Of a stretch of 23,679 bases of DNA, positions 1-8,158 are shown in pieces (the first letter of the stretch is position 1; each line of letters begins with the position of its first letter). The stretch covers positions 1 to 23,679 of the forward strand of contig DLSX01000008.1 of NCBI GenBank assembly GCA_002500765.1, read 5' to 3'. The notes beneath the pieces are model-generated. The model saw nothing but the letters and a program-made list of their open reading frames with translations. It made no database searches and was not told where the DNA came from. A program made the position numbers and the translations under genes. This DNA comes from Neorhizobium sp. UBA7851. Its GTDB lineage: Bacteria > Pseudomonadota > Alphaproteobacteria > Rhizobiales > Rhizobiaceae.

Positions 1-496
1 ACGGGTTGCGCGGCCCCGCCGCCGAGCCGATCGGCGCGCACCAGGGCATCAGCACCCGGCAACCGGCAACCAGCAGTTTTTCAGCCACGATGAGGTCATC
101 CGTCGTATAGGGGAACACGCAAAACCCCTCATCCGTGAGAATACGCGCCGCTTCCACCAGTTCGAAAACATCCGGCTGAAGACTGTCGTGATGGCCGATG
201 ACTTCGAGCTTGATCCAGTTGGTACCAAACACTTCGCGCGCCATTTTTGCGGTCAGCACCGCTTCCGAGGCGCTATGGCATCCGGCCGTATTGGGAAGGA
301 TGCGCACGCCAAGCGCACGGATCAGCTCGAAAAACGCACCACCCGTCTTGCCGCCCGAGGTTTCGCGACGAAGCGAGACGGTGACGATGCCCGCGCCCGA
401 ACGTTTGACCGCTTCGGACACAACAGCGGGTGACGGATAACGCGCCGTGCCGAGCAACAGCCGCGAGGACATTTCGGTATCGTAAAGTGTCAGCAT
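1..496 (-). CDS. thiG: Thiazole synthase ThiG (3' part cut by window edge)
   Basis: ThiG makes the thiazole phosphate moiety of thiamine from 1-deoxyxylulose 5-phosphate, dehydroglycine and the sulfur carried as thiocarboxylate on ThiS. About 165 of the usual ~255 residues are visible, reading leftwards off the window. The translation starts MLTLYDTEMSSRLLLGTARY and contains NWIKLEVIGHH, whose Lys96 matches the Schiff-base lysine known in the family, and an IGSAAGPR segment near the cut. The ATG at 494-496 lies 3 bases after the thiS stop, so the two genes are probably translationally coupled. The remaining ~90 residues, and thiE if present, lie outside the window. The family call is secure. 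Confidence 0.95.
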   Translation of the reverse strand, partial: MLTLYDTEMSSRLLLGTARYPSPAVVSEAVKRSGAGIVTVSLRRETSGGKTGGAFFELIRALGVRILPNTAGCHSASEAVLTAKMAREVFGTNWIKLEVIGHHDSLQPDVFELVEAARILTDEGFCVFPYTTDDLIVAEKLLVAGCRVLMPWCAPIGSAAGPRNP

Positions 497-499
497 GGT

Positions 500-697
500 T
501 CAGCCTCCCTGCATGGGGGAAAGAATTTCGATCCGGTCACCGTCTGCGAGGCGCGTATCGGCGCGATCCTCGCGATGCACGAGATCGCCATTGACGGCGG
601 TGGCGAGCCACTCGCCCTCGTATTCAAGTGCCTGAAGCAGGTCCGCGAGCGTGGCGGTTTCCAGAACCTGTTTTTCTCCGTTGACGATAAAATTCAT
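500..697 (-). CDS. thiS: Sulfur carrier protein ThiS
   Basis: ThiS is a 65-residue ubiquitin-fold sulfur carrier. Its C-terminal glycine is adenylated and converted to a thiocarboxylate that gives sulfur to the thiazole in the ThiG reaction. The protein starts MNFIVNGEKQVLE and ends in the diagnostic Gly-Gly (MQGG); the length is normal. The start codon overlaps the thiO stop by 4 bases (ATGA) and the stop is 3 bases before the thiG ATG, so it sits in the middle of a tight thiCOSG operon under the upstream TPP riboswitch. Confidence 0.95.
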   Translation of the reverse strand: MNFIVNGEKQVLETATLADLLQALEYEGEWLATAVNGDLVHREDRADTRLADGDRIEILSPMQGG

Positions 698-1680
698 GCG
701 ATCATCTCCTCGCGAAGGGCGGCACCGTTGGAGAGACGGGTGGCCGCCTTTTTCGCCATGGCGGGCGCCAGCAGAAAACCGTGGCGATGCATGCCGGCGA
801 TCGCCAGCCCATCATCCGTCTCCACAACGCGCGGAACATTGTCGGCAAAGGCGGGGCGAATTCCGACACCGGTTTCCACCACCCGCGCCTCGCCAAAGGC
901 CGGATGCAGCGCATAGGCGGCGTTGAGCAATTCCATCAGCGAGCGTGCCGAAATCGGCCCGTCATCATCCGTCTCGATCATCGTCGCACCGACCATGAAA
1001 CGATTGTCGTCACGCGGAACGACATAGATCGGGTGGCGCGGATGCAGCATGCGCACCGGTCGCGACAACGTCACCTCGCCGGTTTCCAGATAGAGCATTT
1101 CGCCACGCACCCCGCGCAGGCCGGGAATATGCGGGATGGCCGCCGGGCCGGTACAATCGAGTACGGCGGTATAGTTCTTTTTCGGCGGCGGCCCCCAACC
1201 CAGATGGAACAGGCCACCGAGATTGCGGATCGCCTTGGCCAGCCCGGTCAAGGCCCGACGCGGATCGAGATGCGCTTCGTTTTCGAAAAACAGCGCCTTG
1301 TCGAAACGGCCGGCAAGAGACGGCTCGAGCGTGGCAATGCCTTCACGGTCGAGCCAGATATGGCCCGATGTGCGCAAGGCAAAGCGCGTGAGATCCGGCA
1401 AATCACGCGGTTGCGCCATGACCAGCGTGCCGTTGCGAATGACCGCACCGGGCACCGCCTTGTCCCACCAGTCGGCGGCATCGAGCCCGAGCGTCAGGAC
1501 GATCTCTTCCGCCGCTTCCCGTTCGCAATAGGGGGCAAGCATGCCGCCGGCGAAATGCGACGCACCCTGCCCGATCGTGTCCTGATAATCGATGATATCG
1601 ACATCTTCGCCGCGCCTGAGAAGCTCCAGAGCCACGCTGAGGCCGGCGACGCCGGCCCCTTTGACGAGAAACAGAGACAT
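694..1680 (-). CDS. thiO: Glycine oxidase ThiO (FAD-dependent)
   Basis: ThiO is an FAD-dependent amine oxidase of the DAO family. It oxidises glycine to iminoacetic acid (dehydroglycine), the nitrogen and carbon donor for ThiG. The 328-residue protein opens with a Rossmann dinucleotide motif, VKGAGVAGLSVALEL (G8-x-G10-xx-G13), followed by a conserved GASHFAGGMLAPYCE segment. Near the C-terminus, GVGIRPAFADNVPRV and GLAIAGMHRHGFLLAP are typical of the DAO fold. The ATG shares one base with the thiC stop (TGATG), and the end overlaps thiS by 4 bases. ThiO rather than the radical-SAM ThiH implies an oxygen-dependent thiazole route, usual for alphaproteobacteria. Confidence 0.94.
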   Translation of the reverse strand: MSLFLVKGAGVAGLSVALELLRRGEDVDIIDYQDTIGQGASHFAGGMLAPYCEREAAEEIVLTLGLDAADWWDKAVPGAVIRNGTLVMAQPRDLPDLTRFALRTSGHIWLDREGIATLEPSLAGRFDKALFFENEAHLDPRRALTGLAKAIRNLGGLFHLGWGPPPKKNYTAVLDCTGPAAIPHIPGLRGVRGEMLYLETGEVTLSRPVRMLHPRHPIYVVPRDDNRFMVGATMIETDDDGPISARSLMELLNAAYALHPAFGEARVVETGVGIRPAFADNVPRVVETDDGLAIAGMHRHGFLLAPAMAKKAATRLSNGAALREEMIA

Positions 1681-3545
1681 CAGGCTTCGCTCCCCGGAGC
1701 TTTGCTTCCCAAGATTTGGCTCCCGACATTTGCCAGCTGATTTTCCACCGGCATGTAGAGATCGCCGCCGTCACGATATTTCGCCGCCATCGCCTCCAGC
1801 CCCTCTTTCTGGGCCTCGGCGCGGATATCGTGGGAAATCCGCATCGAGCAGAATTTCGGGCCGCACATGGAGCAGAAATGCGCCACCTTGTGCGCATCCT
1901 TGGGCAGGGTTTCATCGTGAAAATTGCGCGCCGTATCCGGGTCGAGCGATAGGTTGAACTGGTCCTCCCAGCGGAATTCGAAGCGCGCACGCGACAGCGC
2001 ATCGTCGCGCATCTGCGCACCCGGATGCCCTTTTGCCAGATCGGCGGCATGGGCGGCGATCTTGTAGGTGATGACGCCCGTTTTCACGTCGTCGCGGTCG
2101 GGCAGGCCGAGATGTTCCTTCGGCGTGACGTAACACAGCATGGCGGTGCCAAACCAGCCGATCATTGCCGCGCCGATGGCCGAGGTGATGTGGTCGTAAC
2201 CGGGGGCGATATCGGTGGTCAGAGGACCAAGCGTGTAGAACGGCGCCTCGCCGCAGGTCTTCAGCTGCTTGTCCATGTTTTCCTTGATCTTGTGCATCGG
2301 CACATGACCCGGCCCCTCGATCATCACCTGGCAATCCTTTTCCCAGGCGATTTTCGTGAGTTCCCCCAGCGTCTCCAGTTCGGCAAACTGGGCGGCATCG
2401 TTGGCGTCGGCGATCGAACCGGGGCGCAGGCCGTCACCCAGCGAAAAGGTCACGTCATAGGCGCGGGCGATATCGCAGATCTCGTCAAAGTGTTCGTAAA
2501 GAAAACTCTCACGGTGGTGATGCAGACACCACTTGGCCATGATCGAGCCGCCGCGCGACACGATGCCGGTGACGCGGTTGACCGTGAGGTGGATATAGGA
2601 AAGCCGCACGCCGGCATGGATGGTGAAATAATCGACGCCCTGTTCGGCCTGCTCGATCAGAGTATCGCGATAGACCTCCCAGGTCAGATCCTCGGCAATG
2701 CCATTCACCTTTTCCAGCGCCTGATAAAGCGGCACGGTGCCGATCGGCACCGGCGCATTGCGGATGATCCATTCGCGGATATTGTGAATGTTGCGGCCGG
2801 TCGACAGGTCCATGACGGTATCGGCACCCCAGCGGATGGCCCAGACCATTTTTTCCACCTCTTCCGCCATGGAGGAGGTGACAGCCGAATTGCCGATATT
2901 GGCATTGATCTTGACCAGAAAATTGCGGCCGATGATCATCGGTTCGGCTTCGGGGTGGTTGATGTTTGCCGGGATGACGGCGCGGCCCTCGGCCACTTCA
3001 CGGCGCACAAATTCCGGCGTGATGGTATCCGGCGTGTGTGCGCCAAAACTTTCACCGTCCCTGACCAAGGCTTCTTTCGCCGCCTGCCGGCCGATGTTTT
3101 CGCGGATGGCGATAAATTCCATTTCCGGCGTAATGATACCGGCGCGGGCATAGGCGAGTTGCGTGACGGCTTGGCCTCCACTTGCCTTCAAAGGCGCATT
3201 GCGCACCGGGAATTCCGGTGTCAACCGCTCGCCCGTGGCAAAACCGTTATCCTCCGGTCTGACATGGCGACCATCATAACGGGTCACGTCACCGCGCCCC
3301 AAAACCCAGCTTTCACGCAGGCGCGGCAGGCCGCTGTCGATGGCGACGATATGGGCAGGGTCGGTATAGGGGCCGGAACTGTCGTAAACTGTCACCGGCG
3401 GTTCTCCCGCCGTCGGGTGCAGGGCGATCTGGCGCATCGGCACCCGCAGATCGGGATATTTTTGTCCCGCAACATGGATTTTTGAGGAAGCCGGAAAGGG
3501 ACCCGAAGTGACGGTCGGGCTTTGCGGTTTGGCGGCAATATTCAT
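1680..3545 (-). CDS. thiC: Phosphomethylpyrimidine synthase ThiC
   Basis: ThiC is the radical-SAM enzyme that rearranges 5-aminoimidazole ribotide into 4-amino-5-hydroxymethyl-2-methylpyrimidine phosphate, the pyrimidine half of thiamine. The 621-residue length is normal. The C-terminal cluster motif HFCSMCGPKFCSM places Cys558, Cys561 and Cys566 as the CxxCx4C ligands of the [4Fe-4S] cluster. Internal blocks such as MIEGPGHVPMHKIKENMDKQ and FYTLGPLTTDIAPGYDHI are hallmarks of the family. The ATG at 3543-3545 is preceded by GGAG seven bases upstream. It is the first gene of the thi operon, with a TPP riboswitch in its leader and a hairpin that would hide the ribosome binding site. Confidence 0.97.
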   Translation of the reverse strand: MNIAAKPQSPTVTSGPFPASSKIHVAGQKYPDLRVPMRQIALHPTAGEPPVTVYDSSGPYTDPAHIVAIDSGLPRLRESWVLGRGDVTRYDGRHVRPEDNGFATGERLTPEFPVRNAPLKASGGQAVTQLAYARAGIITPEMEFIAIRENIGRQAAKEALVRDGESFGAHTPDTITPEFVRREVAEGRAVIPANINHPEAEPMIIGRNFLVKINANIGNSAVTSSMAEEVEKMVWAIRWGADTVMDLSTGRNIHNIREWIIRNAPVPIGTVPLYQALEKVNGIAEDLTWEVYRDTLIEQAEQGVDYFTIHAGVRLSYIHLTVNRVTGIVSRGGSIMAKWCLHHHRESFLYEHFDEICDIARAYDVTFSLGDGLRPGSIADANDAAQFAELETLGELTKIAWEKDCQVMIEGPGHVPMHKIKENMDKQLKTCGEAPFYTLGPLTTDIAPGYDHITSAIGAAMIGWFGTAMLCYVTPKEHLGLPDRDDVKTGVITYKIAAHAADLAKGHPGAQMRDDALSRARFEFRWEDQFNLSLDPDTARNFHDETLPKDAHKVAHFCSMCGPKFCSMRISHDIRAEAQKEGLEAMAAKYRDGGDLYMPVENQLANVGSQILGSKAPGSEA

Positions 3546-3552
3546 CGTGAGG

Positions 3553-3573
3553 CTCCAAGTGTTAAGGTTGGAG
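3553..3573 (-). promoter_or_regulatory. Hairpin covering the thiC ribosome binding site
   Basis: On the transcribed (minus) strand CTCCAA (3573-3568) and TTGGAG (3558-3553) form a perfect 6-bp stem with a 9-base loop. The 3' arm contains the thiC Shine-Dalgarno GGAG, 7 bases before the ATG. This is the expected expression platform for a TPP riboswitch acting on translation: ligand binding would favour the closed hairpin. The pairing is seen in the sequence; its coupling to ligand is inferred. Confidence 0.6.
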
Positions 3574-3656
3574 ACCCAGTCCTAGAGCCGGAAAGATGGA
3601 AGAACGCCAGCCAACGGAATCCGGGTTATGGATTCGCAATCATCGCAGCGTTTTGC

Positions 3657-3752
3657 ACCGTCCCTACGCCAGTATGAACTGGATCAGGTTCAACGGGTCA
3701 CTGCGCGCGATAGCAGAATCTCAGCCCCTTGCCGGGACACCCCTGGTGAATG
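3657..3752 (-). ncRNA. TPP riboswitch (THI element)
   Basis: The minus strand carries the conserved THI-box landmarks in order: GGGGTGTCC near the 5' end, CTGAGA (3724-3719), a variable arm, ACCCGTTGAACCTGATCC (GAACCTGATC at 3691-3682), and CTGGCGTAGGGA at the 3' end near 3661. The element sits about 110 bases upstream of thiC in the same orientation. By established knowledge it binds thiamine pyrophosphate and represses thiC expression; the nearby SD-sequestering hairpin suggests translational control. End points are approximate to a few bases. Confidence 0.95.
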
Positions 3753-3758
3753 CGATGA

Positions 3759-3787
3759 GGCTATGACAGCCAGATTACCCGGTCAAG
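3759..3787 (-). promoter_or_regulatory. Candidate thiC operon promoter
   Basis: On the minus strand CTTGAC (3787-3782), the typical rhizobial -35 box, is followed after 17 bases by ATAGCC (3764-3759), a weak -10. The predicted transcription start near 3752 falls exactly at the 5' boundary of the TPP riboswitch, which supports the call. The -10 match is poor. Confidence 0.5.
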
Positions 3788-3797
3788 TGGCAATGAT

Positions 3798-3823
3798 GCG
3801 TTCCGCTCGTAGCGGCAGAACGC
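3798..3823 (-). terminator. Possible hairpin downstream of the kinase operon
   Basis: GCGTTC (3798-3803) pairs with GAACGC (3818-3823), and CGCT pairs with AGCG inside, with a 3-base bulge. A second inverted repeat, ACCAAGC/GCTTGGT (3853-3859 and 3866-3872), overlaps the kinase stop codon. Neither is followed by a U-run on the minus strand, so intrinsic termination is uncertain and read-through into the thiC leader is possible. Confidence 0.3.
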
Positions 3824-3860
3824 ACCGTGTTTGCCGACCAATTCGGCTTTTCACCAAGCC

Positions 3861-5339
3861 TCAATGCTTGGTCATTTGTGTGAGCAGCGCCTGCCAGCGG
3901 CTCCGGGCCTCCTGTCGCCAGTCGGCGGCATCAGCATGCGGTTGAAACTCGCTGCGGGTCTCGTCGACGCCCGGTCTCTCTCCATACAGGCTCTGCAACG
4001 CCATCATTGAGACACCGATCGCGCCGACCTCTGCCTGACCGCTACGCGTTACCGGACGATCGAGGATATCCGCCTGCAACTGCATCAGGAAATCGTTCGA
4101 AGACGCGCCGCCATCCGCCAGCAGGCCGCCGAGGCTTGTCCCGAGATCCTTTTCCATGGCGACGAAGACGTCCGATATCTGCAGAACGATGGCATCTAGC
4201 GTTGCACGTGCAAGATGCGCGCGGGTTGTCGCCAGCGTCATGCCGGAAATCGTACCCGAAACATTGTCGTTCCAATGGGGGGCACCCAATCCCGCAAGCG
4301 CCGGCACGAAGACCACGCCGGCCGCATCCGAAACTGTCTGGGCAAGAGCGGATAGCGCTTTTGCATCCGGCAGACCAAACATATCGGCGGCAAAAGCGGC
4401 GGCCTGCGCGGACACGGTGATATTGCCTTCGAGCGCATAGGTGACGCCTTGCCGGTCGCTCCAGGCGATCGTGCTGGACAGTCCGTTTTTCGACAGGACC
4501 CTTCCCGGCGTCAGCGTCATCAGCGACGAGCCGGTGCCGTAGGTCGCCTTGACCAGACCCGGTTCACGCACGCGATGGCCATAGAGCGCCGCATGGCTGT
4601 CGCCCATCATGGCAAGGACCGGGACACCGGCGCTAAGCGCGGTCGCGCCTTCCTCCAACTCGCCGAACCGGCTGTCGGAAGCACGCACTTCGGGCAGAGC
4701 CGCAAGCGGAACGCCAAATAGGTCGCAGAGATCTTCGTCCCATTTCAAAGCGCCCGTGTTGAAAAGCTGCGTGCGCGATGCATTCGAATGATCGGTGGCG
4801 AACTCTTTTCCACCCGTCAGCTTGTAGAGCAGCCAGCTATCCACCGTGCCGGCGCGGAGAAGCCCCCGCGCGGCAAGCGTTTTCGCTTCGGCCACATTTT
4901 CCATCACCCAGGCCAGTTTGGACGCCGGAAAGAGCGCGTTGATGGAAAGCCCGGTGGCCTCGACCACCATCGGGTCGCGGCCTTCGGCAATCAGCGCCTC
5001 GCAGGCCTTTGCCGTGCGCCGGCATTGCCATAGGATCGCGGGCGCAATCGGCTTGCCCGTCTCGGCATTCCACACGACCAGTGTCTCGCGCTGGTTTGCG
5101 ATCGCAAGCCCGGCTATACCGACGCCGTTATTCTTCACGATGTCGGCGATCACCGCCTGGACGGTTGCCCAGATATCGTCTGCCGATTGTTCCGCCCAAC
5201 CGGGGCGAGGATAGTTGGATGTGAGGGGTGCCGAAGCCTTAGCGACGACCTCCCCTGCGGCATTGACCAGGATGGCCTTGGTATTGGTCGTCCCCTGGTC
5301 GACGGCAATGATATATTCTCCCGTCCCGCCGTCACTCAT
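3861..5339 (-). CDS. FGGY-family carbohydrate kinase (probable D-apulose kinase)
   Basis: A cytoplasmic ATP-dependent sugar kinase of 492 residues. The start at 5339 gives the natural N-terminus MSDGGTGEYIIAVDQGTTNT, overlaps the upstream transketolase stop by 4 bases (ATGA), and is preferred over an upstream in-frame start near 5417. Visible motifs are the phosphate-binding DQGTTNTK (14-21), the glycerol-kinase-like NQRETLVVW (82-90) and ILWQCRRTA, the presumed catalytic base Asp247 in MMGDSHAALYG, and a glycine-rich DGGASSNDFLMQLQADIL near the C-terminus. It resembles glycerol kinase, but the DPYFSGTK-type segment of glycerol kinases is replaced by NALFPASK, implying another substrate. Being the last gene after an isomerase and a split transketolase, it fits D-apulose kinase (called aplK in the apiose literature, from memory). 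The substrate is inferred. Confidence 0.85.
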   Translation of the reverse strand: MSDGGTGEYIIAVDQGTTNTKAILVNAAGEVVAKASAPLTSNYPRPGWAEQSADDIWATVQAVIADIVKNNGVGIAGLAIANQRETLVVWNAETGKPIAPAILWQCRRTAKACEALIAEGRDPMVVEATGLSINALFPASKLAWVMENVAEAKTLAARGLLRAGTVDSWLLYKLTGGKEFATDHSNASRTQLFNTGALKWDEDLCDLFGVPLAALPEVRASDSRFGELEEGATALSAGVPVLAMMGDSHAALYGHRVREPGLVKATYGTGSSLMTLTPGRVLSKNGLSSTIAWSDRQGVTYALEGNITVSAQAAAFAADMFGLPDAKALSALAQTVSDAAGVVFVPALAGLGAPHWNDNVSGTISGMTLATTRAHLARATLDAIVLQISDVFVAMEKDLGTSLGGLLADGGASSNDFLMQLQADILDRPVTRSGQAEVGAIGVSMMALQSLYGERPGVDETRSEFQPHADAADWRQEARSRWQALLTQMTKH

Positions 5340-6298
5340 CCCCGTTTGCGCCCGATCGCCTTGCGTGCGGATCTGGCGATCCCGGAGGCTGTCAGACCAA
5401 AATGATCGAACAGCCATTCAACCGAGCCTGTCGGTACGAAGCCCGGAAAACCCATCCGTTCGATCGGCACCGGAAGATTGGCGGAGGTGTATTCTGCGAC
5501 CGCACCACCGAGGCCGCCGTGAATATTGGCTTCCTCGACCGTGACGATTGCGCCTGTCTCGCTGGCCGCAGCGGCAATCGCGGCTTCATCCAGCGGCGTG
5601 ATTGTCGCCATGTTCAGGATACGGGCGGAAATGCCTTCCGCTTCCAGTTCCTCAGCGGCCTTGACCGCCAGATGAACCATCGTGCCGCAGGCAATGATCG
5701 TGACGTCTTTGCCCGACCGAACGAGTTCAGCCTTGCCGGGCTGGAATTTTCGGTTTTCAACGGCAAGATCCGGCACCGGCATACGGCTCAGCCTGATATA
5801 GACAGGGCCTTCGTGGGCTGCCGCCCACTTCACCGCTTGGGCGGTTTCCCAGCTGTCCGCCGGAACCACCAGCGTGATATTGCTCAGCGGCCGCAGCCAG
5901 GCGAAATCCTCGATCGAATGGTGGGTCGGCCCAAGCTCGCCATAGGCCACGCCGGACGATTGACCGACGAGTTTCACGTTGAAGCCTGCATAGGCGATAT
6001 CGGCCTTGACCTGTTCCAGTGCACGGCCGGTCAGGAAGCAGGATGCTGCCGAGACGAAGGGTATGCGGCCACCATTGGCGAGACCGGCGCCGACGCCCAC
6101 CATGTTCTGTTCGGCAATGCCGACATTGACCAGCCGATCCGGGAATTTCTTCTGGAAACCGCCGAGCTTCGAGGAGCCGACGGAGTCATTGACGACGGCG
6201 ACGATGCGCGGGTCGTTTTCGGCAAGCTCCTCGATCGTGCGTGCCCAGGCATCGCGGCAATCGTAGAAACCTTCCTGTTTTGCAGCGGGAGCAGCCAT
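5336..6298 (-). CDS. Transketolase C-terminal subunit (probable apulose-4-phosphate transketolase)
   Basis: A 320-residue protein holding the pyrimidine-binding and C-terminal domains of a transketolase that is split in two genes. VNVGIAEQNMVGVGAGLA carries the glutamate (Glu63) that activates the TPP aminopyrimidine ring. GELGPTHHSIEDFAWLRPL is the conserved middle block, and a transketolase C-terminal domain starts around residue 190. The ATG shares one base with the preceding gene's stop (TGATG) and the end overlaps the kinase by 4 bases, so subunit synthesis is coupled. Split transketolases occur in several sugar-catabolic clusters. With an isomerase and an FGGY kinase beside it, the likely reaction is cleavage of apulose 4-phosphate (aptA/aptB in the published pathway), but other ketose phosphates are possible. 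Confidence 0.85.
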   Translation of the reverse strand: MAAPAAKQEGFYDCRDAWARTIEELAENDPRIVAVVNDSVGSSKLGGFQKKFPDRLVNVGIAEQNMVGVGAGLANGGRIPFVSAASCFLTGRALEQVKADIAYAGFNVKLVGQSSGVAYGELGPTHHSIEDFAWLRPLSNITLVVPADSWETAQAVKWAAAHEGPVYIRLSRMPVPDLAVENRKFQPGKAELVRSGKDVTIIACGTMVHLAVKAAEELEAEGISARILNMATITPLDEAAIAAAASETGAIVTVEEANIHGGLGGAVAEYTSANLPVPIERMGFPGFVPTGSVEWLFDHFGLTASGIARSARKAIGRKRG

Positions 6299-7119
6299 CA
6301 GACCAGTTCCTCCATAGCGGTATTATACTGTTCGGCATTCGGCACACCGTGGTGCCAGGATGCCTTGTTTTCCATGAAGGAAACGCCCTTGCCCTTGATG
6401 GTGTTGGCGATGATGCAGAGTGGCTTCGAACGCCCGCCCGGCGGTTCGGACAGGGCGTTGACGAGGGCCCCGACATCATGCCCGTCGACCACTTCGACAT
6501 CCCAGCCGAAGGCACGGAACTTGTCGTCGAGCGGATCGAGGCCGTTGGTCTCTTCCGTTCCCATGCCCTGCTGCAGCCGGTTGCGATCGACGATGAGAGT
6601 GAACTTGCCGAGCTTGCGGTTGCCGGCACTCATCGCCGCTTCCCAGTTCGATCCTTCCTGCAACTCACCGTCGCCGGTCAGCACGAAGGTGCGATAGTCG
6701 CTCTTGGTCATCTGTCCTGCAATCGCGATACCGAGAGCCACCGGCAGACCATGGCCGAGCGGCCCCGTATTGGTTTCCACGCCGGGAAGATAGTTGCGGT
6801 TCGGATGTCCGTTCAGCTTCGACTGCGGCTGCATATAGGTTTTCAGCCAGTCTTCCGGATAATAACCGGCAGCGCAAAGGGCGGTGTAGAGCGCGCCCGT
6901 TGCGTGGCCTTTCGACATGATGAAGCGATCCCGCTCGGGCATGTCCGGTTTTTTCGGATCGTAACGCATCACGCCGAAATAGAGCGTCGCGATGATGTCT
7001 ATCGCCGAAAAATCGCCGCCGGGATGTCCGAGCTGGGCATCATGGACCATCGTGAAAGCCCTGCGGCGCATCCACAATGCCTTCTCGCGAATGGTATCGA
7101 CGAGGTCATTCTTCAACAT
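6298..7119 (-). CDS. Transketolase N-terminal subunit, TPP-binding
   Basis: A 273-residue protein corresponding to the TPP-diphosphate-binding N-terminal domain of transketolase. Motifs are GHPGG (31-35), SKGHATGALY (69-78), TGPLGHGLP (118-126) and the Mg/TPP motif GDGE (149-152) ending at Asn180 (GKFTLIVDRN). The ATG at 7117-7119 is preceded by AAAGG at a 9-base spacing; a longer reading to 7170 lacks this support. It is separated from the isomerase gene by 58 bases and overlaps the C-subunit gene by one base. It needs the partner subunit for activity. The family is clear; the substrate is inferred from context as a branched ketose phosphate with glyceraldehyde 3-phosphate as acceptor. Confidence 0.88.
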   Translation of the reverse strand: MLKNDLVDTIREKALWMRRRAFTMVHDAQLGHPGGDFSAIDIIATLYFGVMRYDPKKPDMPERDRFIMSKGHATGALYTALCAAGYYPEDWLKTYMQPQSKLNGHPNRNYLPGVETNTGPLGHGLPVALGIAIAGQMTKSDYRTFVLTGDGELQEGSNWEAAMSAGNRKLGKFTLIVDRNRLQQGMGTEETNGLDPLDDKFRAFGWDVEVVDGHDVGALVNALSEPPGGRSKPLCIIANTIKGKGVSFMENKASWHHGVPNAEQYNTAMEELV

Positions 7120-7177
7120 GGGTATTGGCCTTTCATTGCCGGATTGGGCCGGACCTGGCTGTTGCCGCAAGCGCCGC

Positions 7178-8158
7178 CTACATGGCGCCGAACAGGGCCT
7201 TCTGCGCGATCTTCAAGGCGCCGATTGCATCATGGCGGCTTTGCGCTTCCTTCAATGCGTCGACATCGAGCGCATCGAGGCCTTTGTCGGCGGCTTTAAG
7301 GAAATCGATTGCGTGGTTTGCGGTCGCAACGCTGTCTTCGCGGAATGGGAACTGGTCGAGCTGCCACACACCTTCCCACTTGTTCTTTCTCAGCACATAG
7401 AAGAACTCGAAGAGTTCGATCGGATGCAGGCTGCCGGCGACCAGATCGTCATCCCAGGACCGGTAGTTGTCGTTGACGTCCATGCCGAACAGCCGGCCGT
7501 AGTCGATGGCCAGCTGGGCACTGTCGGCGGCGGATTCACCGCCCATGATCGCGTGGCCGAAATCGAGCAGGATGCCGACATTCGGCAGGCCGATCTTCTC
7601 AATACCGAGAAGCGTGCGGGCGACCGAACCGAAGCTCATGCGCACACGCGGTTCGCGCGGCTTGTATTCGATGACGAATTTGAGATCCGGGTTTTCGCTG
7701 GCGAGCTGGCCGACACCATCGAGCGAATGCTTCCACAGCGTGCCGTAATCGACCTGGAACGGATAATCCCAGCCATCCTGGCCCGGCCAAAGCTTGACGT
7801 AATCGGCCCCGAAATAACGGACCTGGTCGCAGGCTTCGGTCACCAGCTCATGGGTGCGGCGGCGAACGCCGGCATCCGGGTTGGTGAAGGAGCCTTTGAC
7901 GAATTCGCGCGTGTAGATTTCCGGCGTGATGCCGATGACGCCGAGCTTGTTGCGATCGAGCGCCTCTTTTACCTGCGCATTGGAGAAATCGCCGCCGAAA
8001 AAGGGATAGTTGATATCCACGACCGACAGGTCCTTGACCTGGCCGGCAAGATCGATCGCCTCGATGACGCTGCGCGGCGTGCCGTAGCCGTCGGTCGCGT
8101 AACGGTCGAGGTAAGTCGCAAAGTGCCAGATTCCGGCACCGAAACGTTGTGTGGTCAT
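7178..8158 (-). CDS. Xylose-isomerase-like TIM-barrel sugar isomerase (probable D-apiose isomerase)
   Basis: A 326-residue protein of the AP-endonuclease-2/xylose-isomerase-like TIM-barrel superfamily, starting MTTQRFGAGIWHFATYLDRY with GGAGG seven bases before the ATG. Probable metal and catalytic residues are Glu164 (FVIEYKPREPR), Asp199 and His202 (GILLDFGHAIMGGES), and Asp227/Asn229 (FGMDVNDNY). The strands follow the usual alternating pattern. It is the first gene of the leftward catabolic operon, directly downstream of a predicted DeoR operator. In the published D-apiose pathway an isomerase of this superfamily converts D-apiose to D-apulose, which the FGGY kinase then phosphorylates. 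Annotators without this context would call it 'sugar phosphate isomerase/epimerase'. The specificity is inference. Confidence 0.82.
   Translation of the reverse strand: MTTQRFGAGIWHFATYLDRYATDGYGTPRSVIEAIDLAGQVKDLSVVDINYPFFGGDFSNAQVKEALDRNKLGVIGITPEIYTREFVKGSFTNPDAGVRRRTHELVTEACDQVRYFGADYVKLWPGQDGWDYPFQVDYGTLWKHSLDGVGQLASENPDLKFVIEYKPREPRVRMSFGSVARTLLGIEKIGLPNVGILLDFGHAIMGGESAADSAQLAIDYGRLFGMDVNDNYRSWDDDLVAGSLHPIELFEFFYVLRKNKWEGVWQLDQFPFREDSVATANHAIDFLKAADKGLDALDVDALKEAQSRHDAIGALKIAQKALFGAM

Noticed and set aside
781..1740. Open frame of 319 codons on the plus strand
   Set aside because: Antisense to thiO; no recognisable domain and shadow-type composition.
2025..3485. Long open frame (486 codons) on the plus strand
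   Set aside because: It is antisense to thiC, whose protein matches its family along the full length; the translation is His/Asp/Arg-rich, typical of a shadow frame in GC-rich DNA.
5340..5417. 26-residue N-terminal extension of the FGGY kinase
   Set aside because: It would overlap the transketolase gene by about 80 bases and precede the conserved first strand by an unusual basic tail; the ATG at 5339 gives a normal N-terminus and an ATGA overlap.
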